Shown here: one piece after another, positions 25,627 to 36,217 of the stretch
How the letters are laid out: each line of letters begins with the position of its first letter
Position numbering within the stretch: the stretch's first letter is position 1
Assembly (NCBI RefSeq): GCF_000759885.1
Contig: NZ_JNAH01000004.1
Coordinates: 248,001-312,000 of the forward strand
Source of the DNA: Prochlorococcus marinus str. GP2
Lineage (GTDB): Bacteria > Cyanobacteriota > Cyanobacteriia > PCC-6307 > Cyanobiaceae
Length of the DNA stretch: 64,000 bases
Direction of reading: 5' to 3'
The notes under the pieces: generated by a model
Told to the model about the DNA's origin: nothing
What the model saw: only the letters and a program-made list of their open reading frames with translations
Database searches by the model: none
Made by a program: the position numbers and the translations under genes

Positions 25627-26781
25627 TTATTTAATACTTGAGTAAATGAGAGATTTAGTCATTTGATTTAGGACTAATTTTCTTGTAAAACTAAATTTAT
25701 TTAAAAGTAAAAATGAAAATTTCCTAATTGGAAATAAAAAAACGTTTCTATTAGCAAAAATTGATATCAATGAGTCAGTAATAAGAATAGTGAAGATAAT
25801 ATCTAAAATCCTGTTTGAAAAATACTTAAATTTAAATAATATCAATTGCATTTTAGTAATAGCAGTATTTTTATTAAAAAGATCATAAATAGTGTTAACA
25901 TCTCTCCAACAAGTATTTAGACCCTGCCCACCAACAGGATGAAATGTATGAAATGCATCTCCTACAAAAACTAATTTTTTAAAATTTAAAACTGGTAAAT
26001 TTAATGATAATGAAACAGGAAAAATATTAAATTCGCCAATTATTTGGTCCAACTTAAATTCAACTGGCAAGATCGTTGATAAATTATCCATTAAAAAATT
26101 CTTGTCAGAATTTAACCTTGCAATTGCCTTTAATGTACTGGAGGTCCAAATTACTTGATATAAGTTTTTTTCTAAAGGTAATAATGCTAGTGGGCCTTCA
26201 TTTCTAAAAATTTCATAAGCACGCTTTTCGCAATGACCTCTAAGAGAAACTTTAAAAGTCAAACAAGACTGATTATAAGATTTTTTTATATCAAAAAAAT
26301 CTAAGAATTTTTTATCAAGTGAGTTTGCTCCTGTTGAAAAGAATTGATAATCAAATAATATTTTTTTACGTAACAATCTCTGTGGTGTCATAAAAAAAAT
26401 ATTTTCATAATTATCAATCTCTTGAAAAAACACATTCATGAGATCCGAATGTTTAACTACCCAACCAATATTTTCAGCAGAACTTATATCATCATCTAAG
26501 TCAGAAGTTGATAAATTGGTAAAAGCATTAATTACGTTATCTGAAATTGAAAGGGTATCAAAGCCAAATAAAAATGGTTCTAATTTTTCCCAAAGTCTGA
26601 ATTTAGATAAGATTTTTCTTGTTGAGTGGGTAATTGCATAAGTTTTATCCTTATCAATTAATCTATCTTTTGTTAATAAATCAGTTAAAAAAATATTGCA
26701 ATCAAATTTTGAAAGTGCAATTGAAAGTAATAAACCTGTGGGTCCTGATCCAACAATTTTAAAATTGAATTTATTTTTCAT
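25627..26781 (-). CDS. UbiH/Coq6-type FAD-dependent hydroxylase
   Basis: 384 residues. The N-terminal dinucleotide fold reads VGSGPTGLLLSIALSKFD, and the second FAD motif VFVGDAFHTFHPVGGQGLN is near residue 270. This is the aromatic hydroxylase class that acts on ubiquinone or plastoquinone rings. In a cyanobacterium without ubiquinone the substrate is uncertain; plastoquinone-pathway or other prenyl-quinone chemistry is inferred. Confidence 0.8.
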   Translation of the reverse strand: MKNKFNFKIVGSGPTGLLLSIALSKFDCNIFLTDLLTKDRLIDKDKTYAITHSTRKILSKFRLWEKLEPFLFGFDTLSISDNVINAFTNLSTSDLDDDISSAENIGWVVKHSDLMNVFFQEIDNYENIFFMTPQRLLRKKILFDYQFFSTGANSLDKKFLDFFDIKKSYNQSCLTFKVSLRGHCEKRAYEIFRNEGPLALLPLEKNLYQVIWTSSTLKAIARLNSDKNFLMDNLSTILPVEFKLDQIIGEFNIFPVSLSLNLPVLNFKKLVFVGDAFHTFHPVGGQGLNTCWRDVNTIYDLFNKNTAITKMQLILFKFKYFSNRILDIIFTILITDSLISIFANRNVFLFPIRKFSFLLLNKFSFTRKLVLNQMTKSLIYSSIK

Positions 26782-26800
26782 CGAATTATATAAGCATCAA

Positions 26801-27442
26801 CTATTTATTCAAATAAATATAGCAAATTTCTTCAAATGCTGGTCTCAATAAATAGGGGTATTCACCAACCCACAAGTTGATTTCAGGAAGCCAAGCATCG
26901 GTCAAATAAAAATCTCTGTCAAAATTACGGTTATCAGATGTTATTAAACATCTAATACTCGAACCCACCCTAATTTGACTATGCTTATTTTCCATAGGAA
27001 AACTTAGTTTTTCCAAATAACCATCTTCATCTTCTAATTCAAGTACTAACCAAGTCCTTTTGTTTTCGATAACTTCTAATCGACCTTGCCTATTAGATTG
27101 TTCTCTTGAACTTTCAATCTTTTCTGTTTTATAGATATCTGATACATAGCCATCAAATAAAGAAAAAAATTTATATTTTCTTAATTGCAAATTTTTTCTA
27201 CTTGATTCAAGAATTGGGCCCCAGATAATATATAAAAAGAAACCTACACATAGGAATAACCAGAAATTATTAGTTTGATCTCCAGTCGAACTAATAATTA
27301 ATGAGATAAATCCACCAATTGAAGAAACTATTACTCTTTGAAGAATTTTTCTTGGATTCCCCAACGCGTACTTAAATTGACTTCCTGTACCAACTGCAGG
27401 AATAAGTTTTGAAATTTGACTTGAATTAATTGGAATTAACAT
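26801..27442 (-). CDS. Conserved cyanobacterial membrane-anchored protein
   Basis: 213 residues with two adjacent spans (about 37-52 and 60-78) and a soluble beta-rich C-terminal domain (about 95-205; VIENKRTWLVLELEDEDGYLEKLSF). No catalytic motif is recognised. It abuts dapB (one base apart), so it is in the same transcript. Function unknown. Confidence 0.65.
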   Translation of the reverse strand: MLIPINSSQISKLIPAVGTGSQFKYALGNPRKILQRVIVSSIGGFISLIISSTGDQTNNFWLFLCVGFFLYIIWGPILESSRKNLQLRKYKFFSLFDGYVSDIYKTEKIESSREQSNRQGRLEVIENKRTWLVLELEDEDGYLEKLSFPMENKHSQIRVGSSIRCLITSDNRNFDRDFYLTDAWLPEINLWVGEYPYLLRPAFEEICYIYLNK

Positions 27443-27443
27443 T

Positions 27444-28292
27444 TTAAAAAATCAATTTTTCAAGTCCGTAAACTAAAGTTTCATAATTACCAATTTTTTT
27501 TATAACCTGTAAAACTCCAGGCATATATGCCTTTCTATCAATAGTGTCATGCTTAATTGTGTAAGTTTCACCTGGAGATCCCATAATTACTAACTGATGA
27601 GCGAGTAATCCTGGTAATCGTACAGAATGTATGTTAATGCCTGAATCTCTGAGTCCACCCCGTACACTTTTCAATGACTCAGACTCTTTTACTAAATTTT
27701 GATTAAATTTCTTTGGATATTCTTCAATCATTTCTGCGGTTTTTATACATGTCCCACTAGGAGAATCAGCTTTTTGATTATGATGCATCTCTATTAATTC
27801 AATATTGTCATAAAACCTTGCAGCTACCGATGCCGCCTGCTGAAGAAGAACTATACCTACTGAAAAATTAGGAATTATTGCACAACCAACCGATGCTTTC
27901 TGAGCAAAAACAGACAAATCTTGTATTTGCGAAGGGCTAAGACCTGTAGTCCCTACTACTGGTGAGACACCATATGCAATAGCTGATCTGGTATTTTCAT
28001 ATACAGAATCAGGATGAGTAAAATCAACCATAACAGGTTTGATTTTTTCATTTCTATAATTTTGACTAACAGAACATAAAGTTCCTTCAAAATCATTTGA
28101 AACAAAAACATCACAATTTTTTACCTTCAATAATTCAGAAATATTTGAGCCATTATTCTTTTCGTTTGTGTCGATTGCTGCAACAAGTTCACAATCTGTA
28201 GAATTTAATACAGTATTAACTACTTCGCTACCCATTCTGCCTAAAGCTCCAGATACTAGTACTGGTATTGGTTTTTTAGAGTTTTCAATCAT
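27444..28292 (-). CDS. dapB: 4-hydroxy-tetrahydrodipicolinate reductase
   Basis: 282 residues; NAD(P)H-dependent step of lysine and diaminopimelate synthesis. The N-terminal nucleotide-binding motif is [11 protein letters not shown]; the catalytic segment is [15 protein letters not shown], and [10 protein letters not shown] lies between them. Divergent from chlH, with about 100 bases of promoter space shared. Confidence 0.95.
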   Translation of the reverse strand: MIENSKKPIPVLVSGALGRMGSEVVNTVLNSTDCELVAAIDTNEKNNGSNISELLKVKNCDVFVSNDFEGTLCSVSQNYRNEKIKPVMVDFTHPDSVYENTRSAIAYGVSPVVGTTGLSPSQIQDLSVFAQKASVGCAIIPNFSVGIVLLQQAASVAARFYDNIELIEMHHNQKADSPSGTCIKTAEMIEEYPKKFNQNLVKESESLKSVRGGLRDSGINIHSVRLPGLLAHQLVIMGSPGETYTIKHDTIDRKAYMPGVLQVIKKIGNYETLVYGLEKLIF

Positions 28293-28394
28293 TTTTTTAA
28301 AAAATTTTTTTTTAAAGGTTGTTACACGCTATTTATATTGCACACAATAACGTCTTTTCATTCGTAGGCTGGTAGAAATACTTAAAGAAAATCA

Positions 28395-31300
28395 ATGTTT
28401 ACGCAGGTCCGCTCAGCAAACCGCAGAGTATCTCCTGTTGAGGATAACAAACACAAAGTTGTAATAAAAGCAGTTTATGTTGTCCTTGAGCCACAATACC
28501 AAAATTCCTTAACGGAAGCTGCAAAGTCAATAAATAATATGAATGGGCCAATAGGTATAGACCTTAGCGGCTATCTTATCGAAGAACTTAGGAACGATAG
28601 TAATTTTGAAGATTTTAAAGAAGATATAGCTAATGCAGATATATTCATTGCTTCTCTCATTTTCATTGAAGACCTTGCTCAAAAAGTCGTCGATGCAGTA
28701 TCTCCATTTAAAGACAAACTTAAAGCATCAATTGTCTTCCCCTCCATGCCAGAGGTAATGAGATTAAATAAGCTAGGTTCATTTAGTATGGCCCAACTTG
28801 GTCAATCTAAAAGTATTATTGGAGATTTAATAAAAAAGAAAAAAGAATCAGATGGAGCAAGTTTCCAAGATTCAATGTTGAAGTTATTAAATACACTACC
28901 ATCAATACTTAAATATCTGCCAGTAGAAAAAGCTCAAGATGCCAGAACATTTATTCTAAGTTTTCAGTACTGGTTAGGTGGTACCACTGAAAACTTAAAA
29001 AACTTTTTGTTAATGATTTCTGAAAAGTACGCTGTTTCAGAGATCATAAAAGATCAAATAGAAGAATTCAAAATTCAAGACCCTGAAACATTCCCAGATT
29101 TAGGAATTTGGCATCCTCTTGCTCCTTGCATGTTTGAAAGTCTTAAAGAATATCAAAATTGGGAAAACAATAGGAAAGATATAAATCCCAAAGATGACAA
29201 AACTCCAACAATAGGCTTAGTGCTTCAAAGGAGTCATATAGTTACGGGAGATGATGCTCATTACGTTGCTGTTATTCAAGAATTGGAATACAGAGGTGCG
29301 AGAGTACTTCCTATTTTCTGCGGAGGTCTAGATTTTTCTAAACCAGTAAATGAATTTTATTACGATTCCATAAATAAGGATCAACCTATAGTAGATGGAG
29401 TTGTATCTCTAACAGGATTTGCACTTGTTGGTGGGCCAGCAAGACAAGATCATCCTAAAGCTATTGAAGCCCTAAAAAGGTTAAACAGACCATATATGGT
29501 TGCACTTCCATTAGTTTTCCAAACCACACAAGAATGGGAAGACAGTGATCTAGGTTTACACCCTGTTCAGGTAGCACTTCAGATTGCAATTCCAGAGCTT
29601 GATGGTGCTATTGAACCTATAATTCTTTCAGGTCGCGATGATGCTACAGGTAAGGCTCATACGCTCCAAGATCGAGTTGATGTAATAGCTGAAAGAGCAA
29701 TAAAGTGGTCAACATTAAGAGTCAAACCAAGAAAGGAAAAAAAATTAGCCATCACAGTATTTAGTTTTCCACCAGACAAAGGAAATGTTGGTACGGCAGC
29801 ATACTTGAATGTTTTTGGTTCAATTTATAGAGTACTTCTTGAAATGAAATCGAAAGGATATCAAATAGATGAACTTCCAAGTAATTCAAAAGAATTAATG
29901 GAAAAAGTAATTAACAACCCTGAAGCGATGGATGGATCTCCAGAGTTAAATATTGCTCATAAGATGTCAGTAAAAGAATACGAAGAGTTCACACCATATT
30001 CACAACGACTTGAAGAGAATTGGGGTAAACCTCCTGGGAACCTGAATAGTGACGGACAAAACCTTCTTATCTATGGAAAACATTTTGGAAATGTTTTTAT
30101 AGGAGTTCAACCTACATTCGGTTATGAAGGTGATCCCATGAGATTGCTCTATTCAAGAAGTGCTAGTCCTCATCATGGTTTTGCTGCTTATTACACGTAT
30201 GTAGAAAAAATCTGGGGGGCTGATGCTGTTCTCCATTTTGGAACTCACGGCTCACTTGAATTTATGCCTGGGAAGCAGATGGGCATGAGTGAAACTTGCT
30301 ATCCGGATTCTCTTATTGGATCTTTGCCTAATTTGTATTACTATGCTGCGAATAATCCATCTGAAGCAACAATTGCGAAGAGAAGAGGATACGCTTCAAC
30401 TATTAGTTATCTTACTCCTCCAGCGGAAAATGCAGGACTCTACAAAGGACTTAAAGAACTAAGTGAACTCGTTGGTTCTTATCAACAATTAAGAGAAAAT
30501 AGCAGGGGTATTCAAATTGTTAATGCAATAGTTGAGACTTCTAAACAATGTAACCTCGACAAAGATGTTGAGCTTCCTTCAAAAGATGTAGAAGAACTTT
30601 CATTAGATGAAAGAGATTTATTTGTTGGTAATGTCTATAAACAATTGATGGAAATTGAAAGTAGATTGTTACCTTGTGGTCTTCATACTATTGGTGAAGC
30701 TCCAACAGCAGAAGAAGCTGTTGCAACGCTTGTAAATATTGCATCTTTAGAGAGAGAACAAGAAGGATTAAGATCTCTTCCTGGATTACTTGCAGAATCC
30801 ATCGGTCTAACTATTGAACAAATTTATGATGGGAATAATAGAGGTGAACTTAAATTTGTAGAATTAAATGAAAAAATCATAAAGACAGCAAGAGAATCCA
30901 TTTTTGCGATGGTCAACTCTTTAAAAATTGTTGATGGCAGAGTTTATTTAGAAAAATCACTTCTTTCTAAACTTTTCGATTTACTTAAAGTTTTTGGTTT
31001 AAATTTACCCACTCCTTGGCTAAGGGTTTGTAAATCAAATGGATTTAATGAAGTTAACCAGAAAGAATTAAATAAATTATTTGATTATTTACTTTTCTGC
31101 TTGGAACAAGTCTGTGCAGACAAAGAGATGGATAGCCTTATCAAAGCATTAGATGGTAATTATGTTTTACCAGGACCAGGAGGAGATCCTATAAGAAACC
31201 CAGGTGTTTTACCAAGCGGTAAGAACATCCATGCACTTGATCCTCAATCAATTCCAACTACTGCAGCAGTAGCCGCAGCTAAATCAGTAGTTGACAAATT

Positions 31301-32405
31301 AATTGAAAGACAAAGAGAAGAGCAAGGTATTTGGCCTGAAACAATTGCATGCGTTTTATGGGGTACTGACAACATCAAAACCTATGGAGAATCTCTCGCA
31401 CAAATCTTATGGTTTGTAGGGGTAAAACCAAAGCCAGACTCTGTGGGAAGAATAAACAAATTGGAATTGATTCCATTAGAAGAATTAGGAAGACCAAGAA
31501 TAGATGTAGTAGTAAATTGTTCTGGTGTGTTTAGAGACCTATTTATAAATCAAATGGCATTAATAGACCAGGCAGTCAAATTAGCTGCTGAGGCTGATGA
31601 GCCTTTGGAGTCAAATTTTGTTAGAAAACACTCATTAGAGCAGGCAGAAAAAGAAGGTACTTCAATTAGGGAAGCATATTCGAGAGTATTCTCAAATGCT
31701 AGTGGTAGCTACAGTTCAAATGTTAATTTAGCCGTGGAAAATTCAACTTGGGAAGAAGAAAATGAGTTACAAGAGATGTATTTATCTCGTAAGACATATG
31801 CTTTCAATGCTGATAATCCAGGAGAAATGAATCAAAAAAGAGATGTATTTGAATCTGTTATGAAAACAGCAGATGTTACATTCCAGAACCTTGATTCCTC
31901 AGAAATTTCTCTAACAGATGTAAGTCATTATTTTGATTCTGATCCAACAAAATTAATAAAAACACTAAGAGATGATGGCAAAGAGCCTAGTAGTTACATA
32001 GCAGATACTACTACTTCTAACGCTCAAGTTAGGACACTTGGAGAGACTATTAGATTAGACTCAAGAACTAAACTTCTAAATCCCAAATGGTATGAAGGTA
32101 TGCTCAAATCTGGTTATGAGGGAGTAAGAGAGCTTTCCAATAGACTTAATTACACACTTGGTTGGAGTGCGACGAGTGGTCAAGTAGATAATTTTGTATA
32201 TGAAGAAACTAATGAAACATTTATAAATGATGAAGAAATGAGGAAAAGACTAATGGATCTAAATCCCAATAGTTTTAGAAGAATAGTAGGGACTTTACTA
32301 GAAGTTAATGGTAGAGGATATTGGGAAACATCAGAAGAAAATATAGAACAGTTAAAAGAACTTTACCAAGAAGTAGAGGATAAAATTGAAGGTGTAAAAG
32401 AATAA
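28395..32405 (+). CDS. chlH: Magnesium chelatase subunit H
   Basis: 1336 residues; porphyrin-binding catalytic subunit of Mg-chelatase, which with ChlI and ChlD inserts Mg into protoporphyrin IX at the chlorophyll branch point. Typical segments include [34 protein letters not shown] and [16 protein letters not shown]. Together with acsF this window carries two steps of chlorophyll synthesis. Convergent with folP, nine bases apart. Confidence 0.97.
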   Translation: MFTQVRSANRRVSPVEDNKHKVVIKAVYVVLEPQYQNSLTEAAKSINNMNGPIGIDLSGYLIEELRNDSNFEDFKEDIANADIFIASLIFIEDLAQKVVDAVSPFKDKLKASIVFPSMPEVMRLNKLGSFSMAQLGQSKSIIGDLIKKKKESDGASFQDSMLKLLNTLPSILKYLPVEKAQDARTFILSFQYWLGGTTENLKNFLLMISEKYAVSEIIKDQIEEFKIQDPETFPDLGIWHPLAPCMFESLKEYQNWENNRKDINPKDDKTPTIGLVLQRSHIVTGDDAHYVAVIQELEYRGARVLPIFCGGLDFSKPVNEFYYDSINKDQPIVDGVVSLTGFALVGGPARQDHPKAIEALKRLNRPYMVALPLVFQTTQEWEDSDLGLHPVQVALQIAIPELDGAIEPIILSGRDDATGKAHTLQDRVDVIAERAIKWSTLRVKPRKEKKLAITVFSFPPDKGNVGTAAYLNVFGSIYRVLLEMKSKGYQIDELPSNSKELMEKVINNPEAMDGSPELNIAHKMSVKEYEEFTPYSQRLEENWGKPPGNLNSDGQNLLIYGKHFGNVFIGVQPTFGYEGDPMRLLYSRSASPHHGFAAYYTYVEKIWGADAVLHFGTHGSLEFMPGKQMGMSETCYPDSLIGSLPNLYYYAANNPSEATIAKRRGYASTISYLTPPAENAGLYKGLKELSELVGSYQQLRENSRGIQIVNAIVETSKQCNLDKDVELPSKDVEELSLDERDLFVGNVYKQLMEIESRLLPCGLHTIGEAPTAEEAVATLVNIASLEREQEGLRSLPGLLAESIGLTIEQIYDGNNRGELKFVELNEKIIKTARESIFAMVNSLKIVDGRVYLEKSLLSKLFDLLKVFGLNLPTPWLRVCKSNGFNEVNQKELNKLFDYLLFCLEQVCADKEMDSLIKALDGNYVLPGPGGDPIRNPGVLPSGKNIHALDPQSIPTTAAVAAAKSVVDKLIERQREEQGIWPETIACVLWGTDNIKTYGESLAQILWFVGVKPKPDSVGRINKLELIPLEELGRPRIDVVVNCSGVFRDLFINQMALIDQAVKLAAEADEPLESNFVRKHSLEQAEKEGTSIREAYSRVFSNASGSYSSNVNLAVENSTWEEENELQEMYLSRKTYAFNADNPGEMNQKRDVFESVMKTADVTFQNLDSSEISLTDVSHYFDSDPTKLIKTLRDDGKEPSSYIADTTTSNAQVRTLGETIRLDSRTKLLNPKWYEGMLKSGYEGVRELSNRLNYTLGWSATSGQVDNFVYEETNETFINDEEMRKRLMDLNPNSFRRIVGTLLEVNGRGYWETSEENIEQLKELYQEVEDKIEGVKE

Positions 32406-32413
32406 TAATCTTT

Positions 32414-33268
32414 CTATTTCCGATAGATTTTATCGGCAACTTTTAGAATTTGAGAGTTCATTCTTACATTATGAACTCTCACTATATCGATATTAAAATG
32501 AGAACAGATGCAACTTATTGCTAGAGTGCCAATATCCCTTTCCTTGGGATTTTCTTCATTTAGGATTTCCCCTATGAATCTTTTCCTTGAGGCACCAATC
32601 AAGATTGGTAAGTTTAATTCCTTAAATACATTCAAGTTTCTTAAAATTTCCAGATTTTGATTTATATCTTTTGAAAAACCAATCCCTGGATCCACAATTA
32701 TATTTTTTTTAGATATTCTTTTATCTAAAGCATTTTCTATCAAAGTCTCAAGAGAACACTTAACTTCACTCAATACGTTCTTGTAGTTAGATAATTTATT
32801 CATGTTTTGGCTATTTCCACGACTATGAGTTATGACAAAAGGACAGTTGAATTTCGAAACTACATCCAAAATTTCTTTATCCCTCCTTCCTCCTGTAACA
32901 TCATTTATCCAGTTTGCACCATTTAAAAGAGCTTCTTGAGCTACCTCAGAATTAAATGTATCAATAGAAATTAAGATCTCTGGATATTCAGATTTTATTA
33001 ATTTCAAATATGGTATCAACCGTTTTATTTCAACCTTAGATCCAACTTCTTCAGCCCCAGGTCTCGTACTCTGCGCACCAAGATCAATAATGTCAACACC
33101 ATTAAGTAAAAAATGATTAACTTGATCTAGAACTTTTTTTGTAGAGTTTAAATCTCCACCATCACTAAAAGAGTCAGGTGTTAAATTAATAACACCCATT
33201 ATTGAAGTTTTTTGTCCCCAGCCCATAGGCCAAGGGGTTGTTTTATTGATAATTTGCAATTCTTGCAA
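32414..33268 (-). CDS. folP: Dihydropteroate synthase
   Basis: 284 residues; condenses p-aminobenzoate with the pterin pyrophosphate in folate synthesis. Motifs [16 protein letters not shown] (about 23-38), [21 protein letters not shown] and DPGIGFSKD are present. The chosen ATG overlaps the tpiA end by 26 bases; a second Met (residue 15) would shorten this but the longer start is kept because the intervening residues are conserved-looking (PWPMGWGQ). Confidence 0.93.
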   Translation of the reverse strand: MQELQIINKTTPWPMGWGQKTSIMGVINLTPDSFSDGGDLNSTKKVLDQVNHFLLNGVDIIDLGAQSTRPGAEEVGSKVEIKRLIPYLKLIKSEYPEILISIDTFNSEVAQEALLNGANWINDVTGGRRDKEILDVVSKFNCPFVITHSRGNSQNMNKLSNYKNVLSEVKCSLETLIENALDKRISKKNIIVDPGIGFSKDINQNLEILRNLNVFKELNLPILIGASRKRFIGEILNEENPKERDIGTLAISCICSHFNIDIVRVHNVRMNSQILKVADKIYRK

Positions 33269-33968
33269 AACTATTAGGATCTAATGAAGCCCCTCCAACT
33301 AAGACTCCATCTATATCACTCATGGACATAATTTCGTCAATATTATTTGGCTTAACAGATCCCCCATATTGAATAATTACATCATCAAAACCTATTAATT
33401 TTCTAATCAATGAACATATCTCATTAGCGTCTTTAGCTTCACATGTTTTACCTGTTCCAATAGCCCAAATTGGTTCATAAGCCACTATGAGATTTGATGG
33501 ATCTGTATTTTCTAAACCCTGTTCAACCTGTCTAGTAATAACTCTACTTGCTTCTCCTCTCTCTCTTTGTTCCAATGTTTCTCCAACACAAACTATTGGA
33601 GTAAGACCACTAGATTGAGCAAAAACTGCTCTTTTATTAATTTGTTCATCACTTTCACTAAAATATTTCCTTGGCTCACTGTGGCCAACTATTGCGTATG
33701 AGACTCCATGTTCAAGCAACATTTTTGGTGATATCTCAGCCGTAAATGCTCCTTCATCTTCCCAATGAATATTTTGACTAGAAATATCTAAATAATCAAA
33801 ATCAGAATGATTAGAAAAGGTTGAAATAGCAGTAAATGGTGGAGCAATAACTATTTTACGGTCATCCTGAATGGTTTTTATTAAGGGTATAAACTCCTCT
33901 AAATACAATTTTGCCTCAGCACAAGTCATGTGCATTTTCCAATTTCCAGCAATAACAGATTTTCTCAA
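33243..33968 (-). CDS. tpiA: Triosephosphate isomerase
   Basis: 241 residues with GNWKMHMT at the N-terminus, catalytic His in VGHSEPR and catalytic Glu in [11 protein letters not shown]. Interconverts DHAP and G3P in the Calvin cycle and glycolysis. Co-transcribed with and overlapping folP. Confidence 0.96.
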   Translation of the reverse strand: MRKSVIAGNWKMHMTCAEAKLYLEEFIPLIKTIQDDRKIVIAPPFTAISTFSNHSDFDYLDISSQNIHWEDEGAFTAEISPKMLLEHGVSYAIVGHSEPRKYFSESDEQINKRAVFAQSSGLTPIVCVGETLEQRERGEASRVITRQVEQGLENTDPSNLIVAYEPIWAIGTGKTCEAKDANEICSLIRKLIGFDDVIIQYGGSVKPNNIDEIMSMSDIDGVLVGGASLDPNSFARIANYQ

Positions 33969-34020
33969 AATACTATCTCCAAGAAAAATATACTAATATA
34001 AATTGAGCTTAATAGGGCAA

Positions 34021-34197
34021 CTATTCAAAAATTAATTCATTTTTTAGAAACATAACTTTATCTCCCCTATTAAGTTTTCTGCCTCTTCTAGTTTCAATTT
34101 CTCCATTAACTTTGACTGAACCAGATTTAATTAAAAATTTCGCCTCACCACCAGAAGAAACTAAATTTTGCCATTTTAAGAATTGATCTAATTTCAT
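34021..34197 (-). CDS. S4-domain RNA-binding protein (58 aa)
   Basis: 58 residues forming a lone S4 domain: MKLDQFLKWQNLVSSGG, KFLIKSGSVKVNG and RGRKLNRGDKV. This is the YbcJ/YaaA-like stand-alone S4 family of small RNA- or ribosome-binding proteins. Divergent from the ABC exporter. Confidence 0.85.
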   Translation of the reverse strand: MKLDQFLKWQNLVSSGGEAKFLIKSGSVKVNGEIETRRGRKLNRGDKVMFLKNELIFE

Positions 34198-34255
34198 TGT
34201 TTTGTAAATTCAAAGATATTGATAAAGTAGGATAAATAATAAAATATATAATATC

Positions 34256-35962
34256 TTGCGATTAATACCATCAGTCAAACCATATTCAAATAGGTTTATA
34301 AAGGGCTTTATATGCATGCTTATTTACGTAGGTTGTTGGCCATTATTAGCTTATCTCGCAGGAAATTTAATCCCTGCTATTGGGAGCGGCGATCTCTCAA
34401 AAGTATCTAACATTATTGTCAAATCTTTATTAATATTTTTAATTCAAAAAGCTGCCCAATTTGGTCAAGATGTATTTATAGCGAAACCATCACTAGAAAT
34501 TAGTGAAATAATGAGAGGAAATTTATTTAATAAAATTCAAAAAATAAATTTGAATTCTATTGAAAAGATTTCAGCCGGAGATATCACATATCGACTTACA
34601 GAAGACGCTGATAGAGTCAGCGAAGTTATTTATAAGACTGCTCAAGATACTATTCCATGTTCCTTACAATTATTAGCTGTAATAATTTATATGATTTACT
34701 TAGATTGGTCACTCACGTTATCAACTTTTGTATTAGCACCAATGATTATTCTCTCAGTTAATAGTTTTGGGAGAAGAGTTTTATCAGCATCTGAAAAGAG
34801 TCAAGAATCAACGAGTGACTTAGCAGGCTTAATAGGTGAATCTATTAATGGAATGTCGACAATAAGAGCCTTTGCTGCCGAAAACTGGATTGAGAAAAGA
34901 TTTTACAAGAGATTAAGTGCAAATAAAAAAGCAAAATATAAAACATTGAAATTACTTGCATTTCAGCATCCGATTGTCGGCTTTTTAGAAGCATTTGGGA
35001 TATTAGCTGTATTAGGTTTAGGAGCAACAAGAATTAACTTAGGCCTTCTGACTAGTCAAGAGTTTAGCAGTTTTTTTGCTGCAATATTGATGCTTATTGA
35101 TCCAATAAGCCATGTAAGTACGAATTTTAATGATTACAAACAAGCTGAAGCATCTATAAAAAGGTTGAAAAACATTAATCAAGAACCTATAGAAGATAAT
35201 AAAAAGAATTTAACAAGAATATCCAATATTGAAGGCGAAATAATTTTCAAGAAAGTGAGTTTTGAATATAAAAAAGATAATCACGTTCTTAAAAATATAA
35301 ATTTAGAAATTAAAAAAGGAGAAGTTACAGCTTTCGTTGGAGCTTCAGGTGCTGGGAAAAGTACAATGATGGCACTAATGTTAAAATTTATAAAACCAAG
35401 TATTGGAGATATTTTTATAGATAATAAGAATTTAAAATCATTAAATACCAAAGACATAAGAAATAATATTGCACTTGTACAACAACAGCCTTTTTTATTT
35501 TCAGGAAAAATAATTGATGTAATAAAAATGGGTAGAAAATTTACAAAAGAAGAAGTTATGGAGGCCGCAAAAAAAGCAAATGCTCACTACTTTATTCAAA
35601 ATCTTCCTGATAAATATGAAACTAAAATCACGGAAAGGGGATCGAATTTATCAGGCGGTCAGATCCAAAGGATAGCAATTGCAAGAGCAATTTTAGGAAA
35701 CCCATCCATTCTTCTATTAGATGAAGCTACAAGTGCATTAGATGCAGAATCCGAATCAGAAGTTCAAGAAGGGCTTAATAGAGCTATGAAGGGTAGAACT
35801 GTTGTTGTAATTGCTCATAGATTGGCGACAACTCAAGAAGCAGATAAAATAGTTGTCTTTGATAAGGGTAAAATAGTTGAAGCTGGGAAACACTATGATC
35901 TAATAAATAAGAAAGGAATTTATAAAGAATTATGTGAAAAACAATTGATAAAGAGAATTTAA
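34256..35962 (+). CDS. ABC exporter, fused permease-ATPase half transporter
   Basis: 568 residues: six-span transmembrane domain (about 1-290) then a nucleotide-binding domain with Walker A GASGAGKST, signature LSGGQIQRIAIARA, Walker B LLLDEATSALD and a switch His in VIAHR. MsbA-like lipid or multidrug exporter working as a homodimer; substrate unknown. Starts with TTG because the family-like N-terminus (RLIPSVKPYSNRF) precedes the first ATG. Confidence 0.88.
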   Translation: MRLIPSVKPYSNRFIKGFICMLIYVGCWPLLAYLAGNLIPAIGSGDLSKVSNIIVKSLLIFLIQKAAQFGQDVFIAKPSLEISEIMRGNLFNKIQKINLNSIEKISAGDITYRLTEDADRVSEVIYKTAQDTIPCSLQLLAVIIYMIYLDWSLTLSTFVLAPMIILSVNSFGRRVLSASEKSQESTSDLAGLIGESINGMSTIRAFAAENWIEKRFYKRLSANKKAKYKTLKLLAFQHPIVGFLEAFGILAVLGLGATRINLGLLTSQEFSSFFAAILMLIDPISHVSTNFNDYKQAEASIKRLKNINQEPIEDNKKNLTRISNIEGEIIFKKVSFEYKKDNHVLKNINLEIKKGEVTAFVGASGAGKSTMMALMLKFIKPSIGDIFIDNKNLKSLNTKDIRNNIALVQQQPFLFSGKIIDVIKMGRKFTKEEVMEAAKKANAHYFIQNLPDKYETKITERGSNLSGGQIQRIAIARAILGNPSILLLDEATSALDAESESEVQEGLNRAMKGRTVVVIAHRLATTQEADKIVVFDKGKIVEAGKHYDLINKKGIYKELCEKQLIKRI

Positions 35963-35991
35963 TTTTATCTTGTTTATTAAAAATTAAATTC

Positions 35992-36210
35992 ATGAATTCA
36001 GAGACTAACGATTCTACTAACCCAGTTTTAACCTTTGAAGGAAAGAAATATTTGATAAATGAACTCTCTAAAGATATCAAAGAATCAATCAGAGGTTTAC
36101 AAATAGCAGAAACTCAAATGAAAATGCATGAAGACACTTTGAAATTACTATCGATTAGTCGAAACTCTTTAGCAAATGAATTAAGAGAAAAACTAAAAAA
36201 CTTAGAGTAA
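35992..36210 (+). CDS. DUF6447-like small protein
   Basis: 72 residues with LTFEGKKYLINELSKDIKES followed by a heptad-rich helix (IAETQMKMHEDTLKLL). It resembles small proteins of the DUF6447 type found in cyanobacteria and cyanophages. Coiled-coil oligomerisation is likely. Function unknown. It sits between the ABC exporter and the convergent carB. Confidence 0.6.
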   Translation: MNSETNDSTNPVLTFEGKKYLINELSKDIKESIRGLQIAETQMKMHEDTLKLLSISRNSLANELREKLKNLE

Positions 36211-36217
36211 AGTTTTA

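Noticed and set aside
28168-28350. Plus-strand ORF in the dapB-chlH gap
   Set aside because: Mostly antisense to dapB; only its end lies in the intergenic promoter region.
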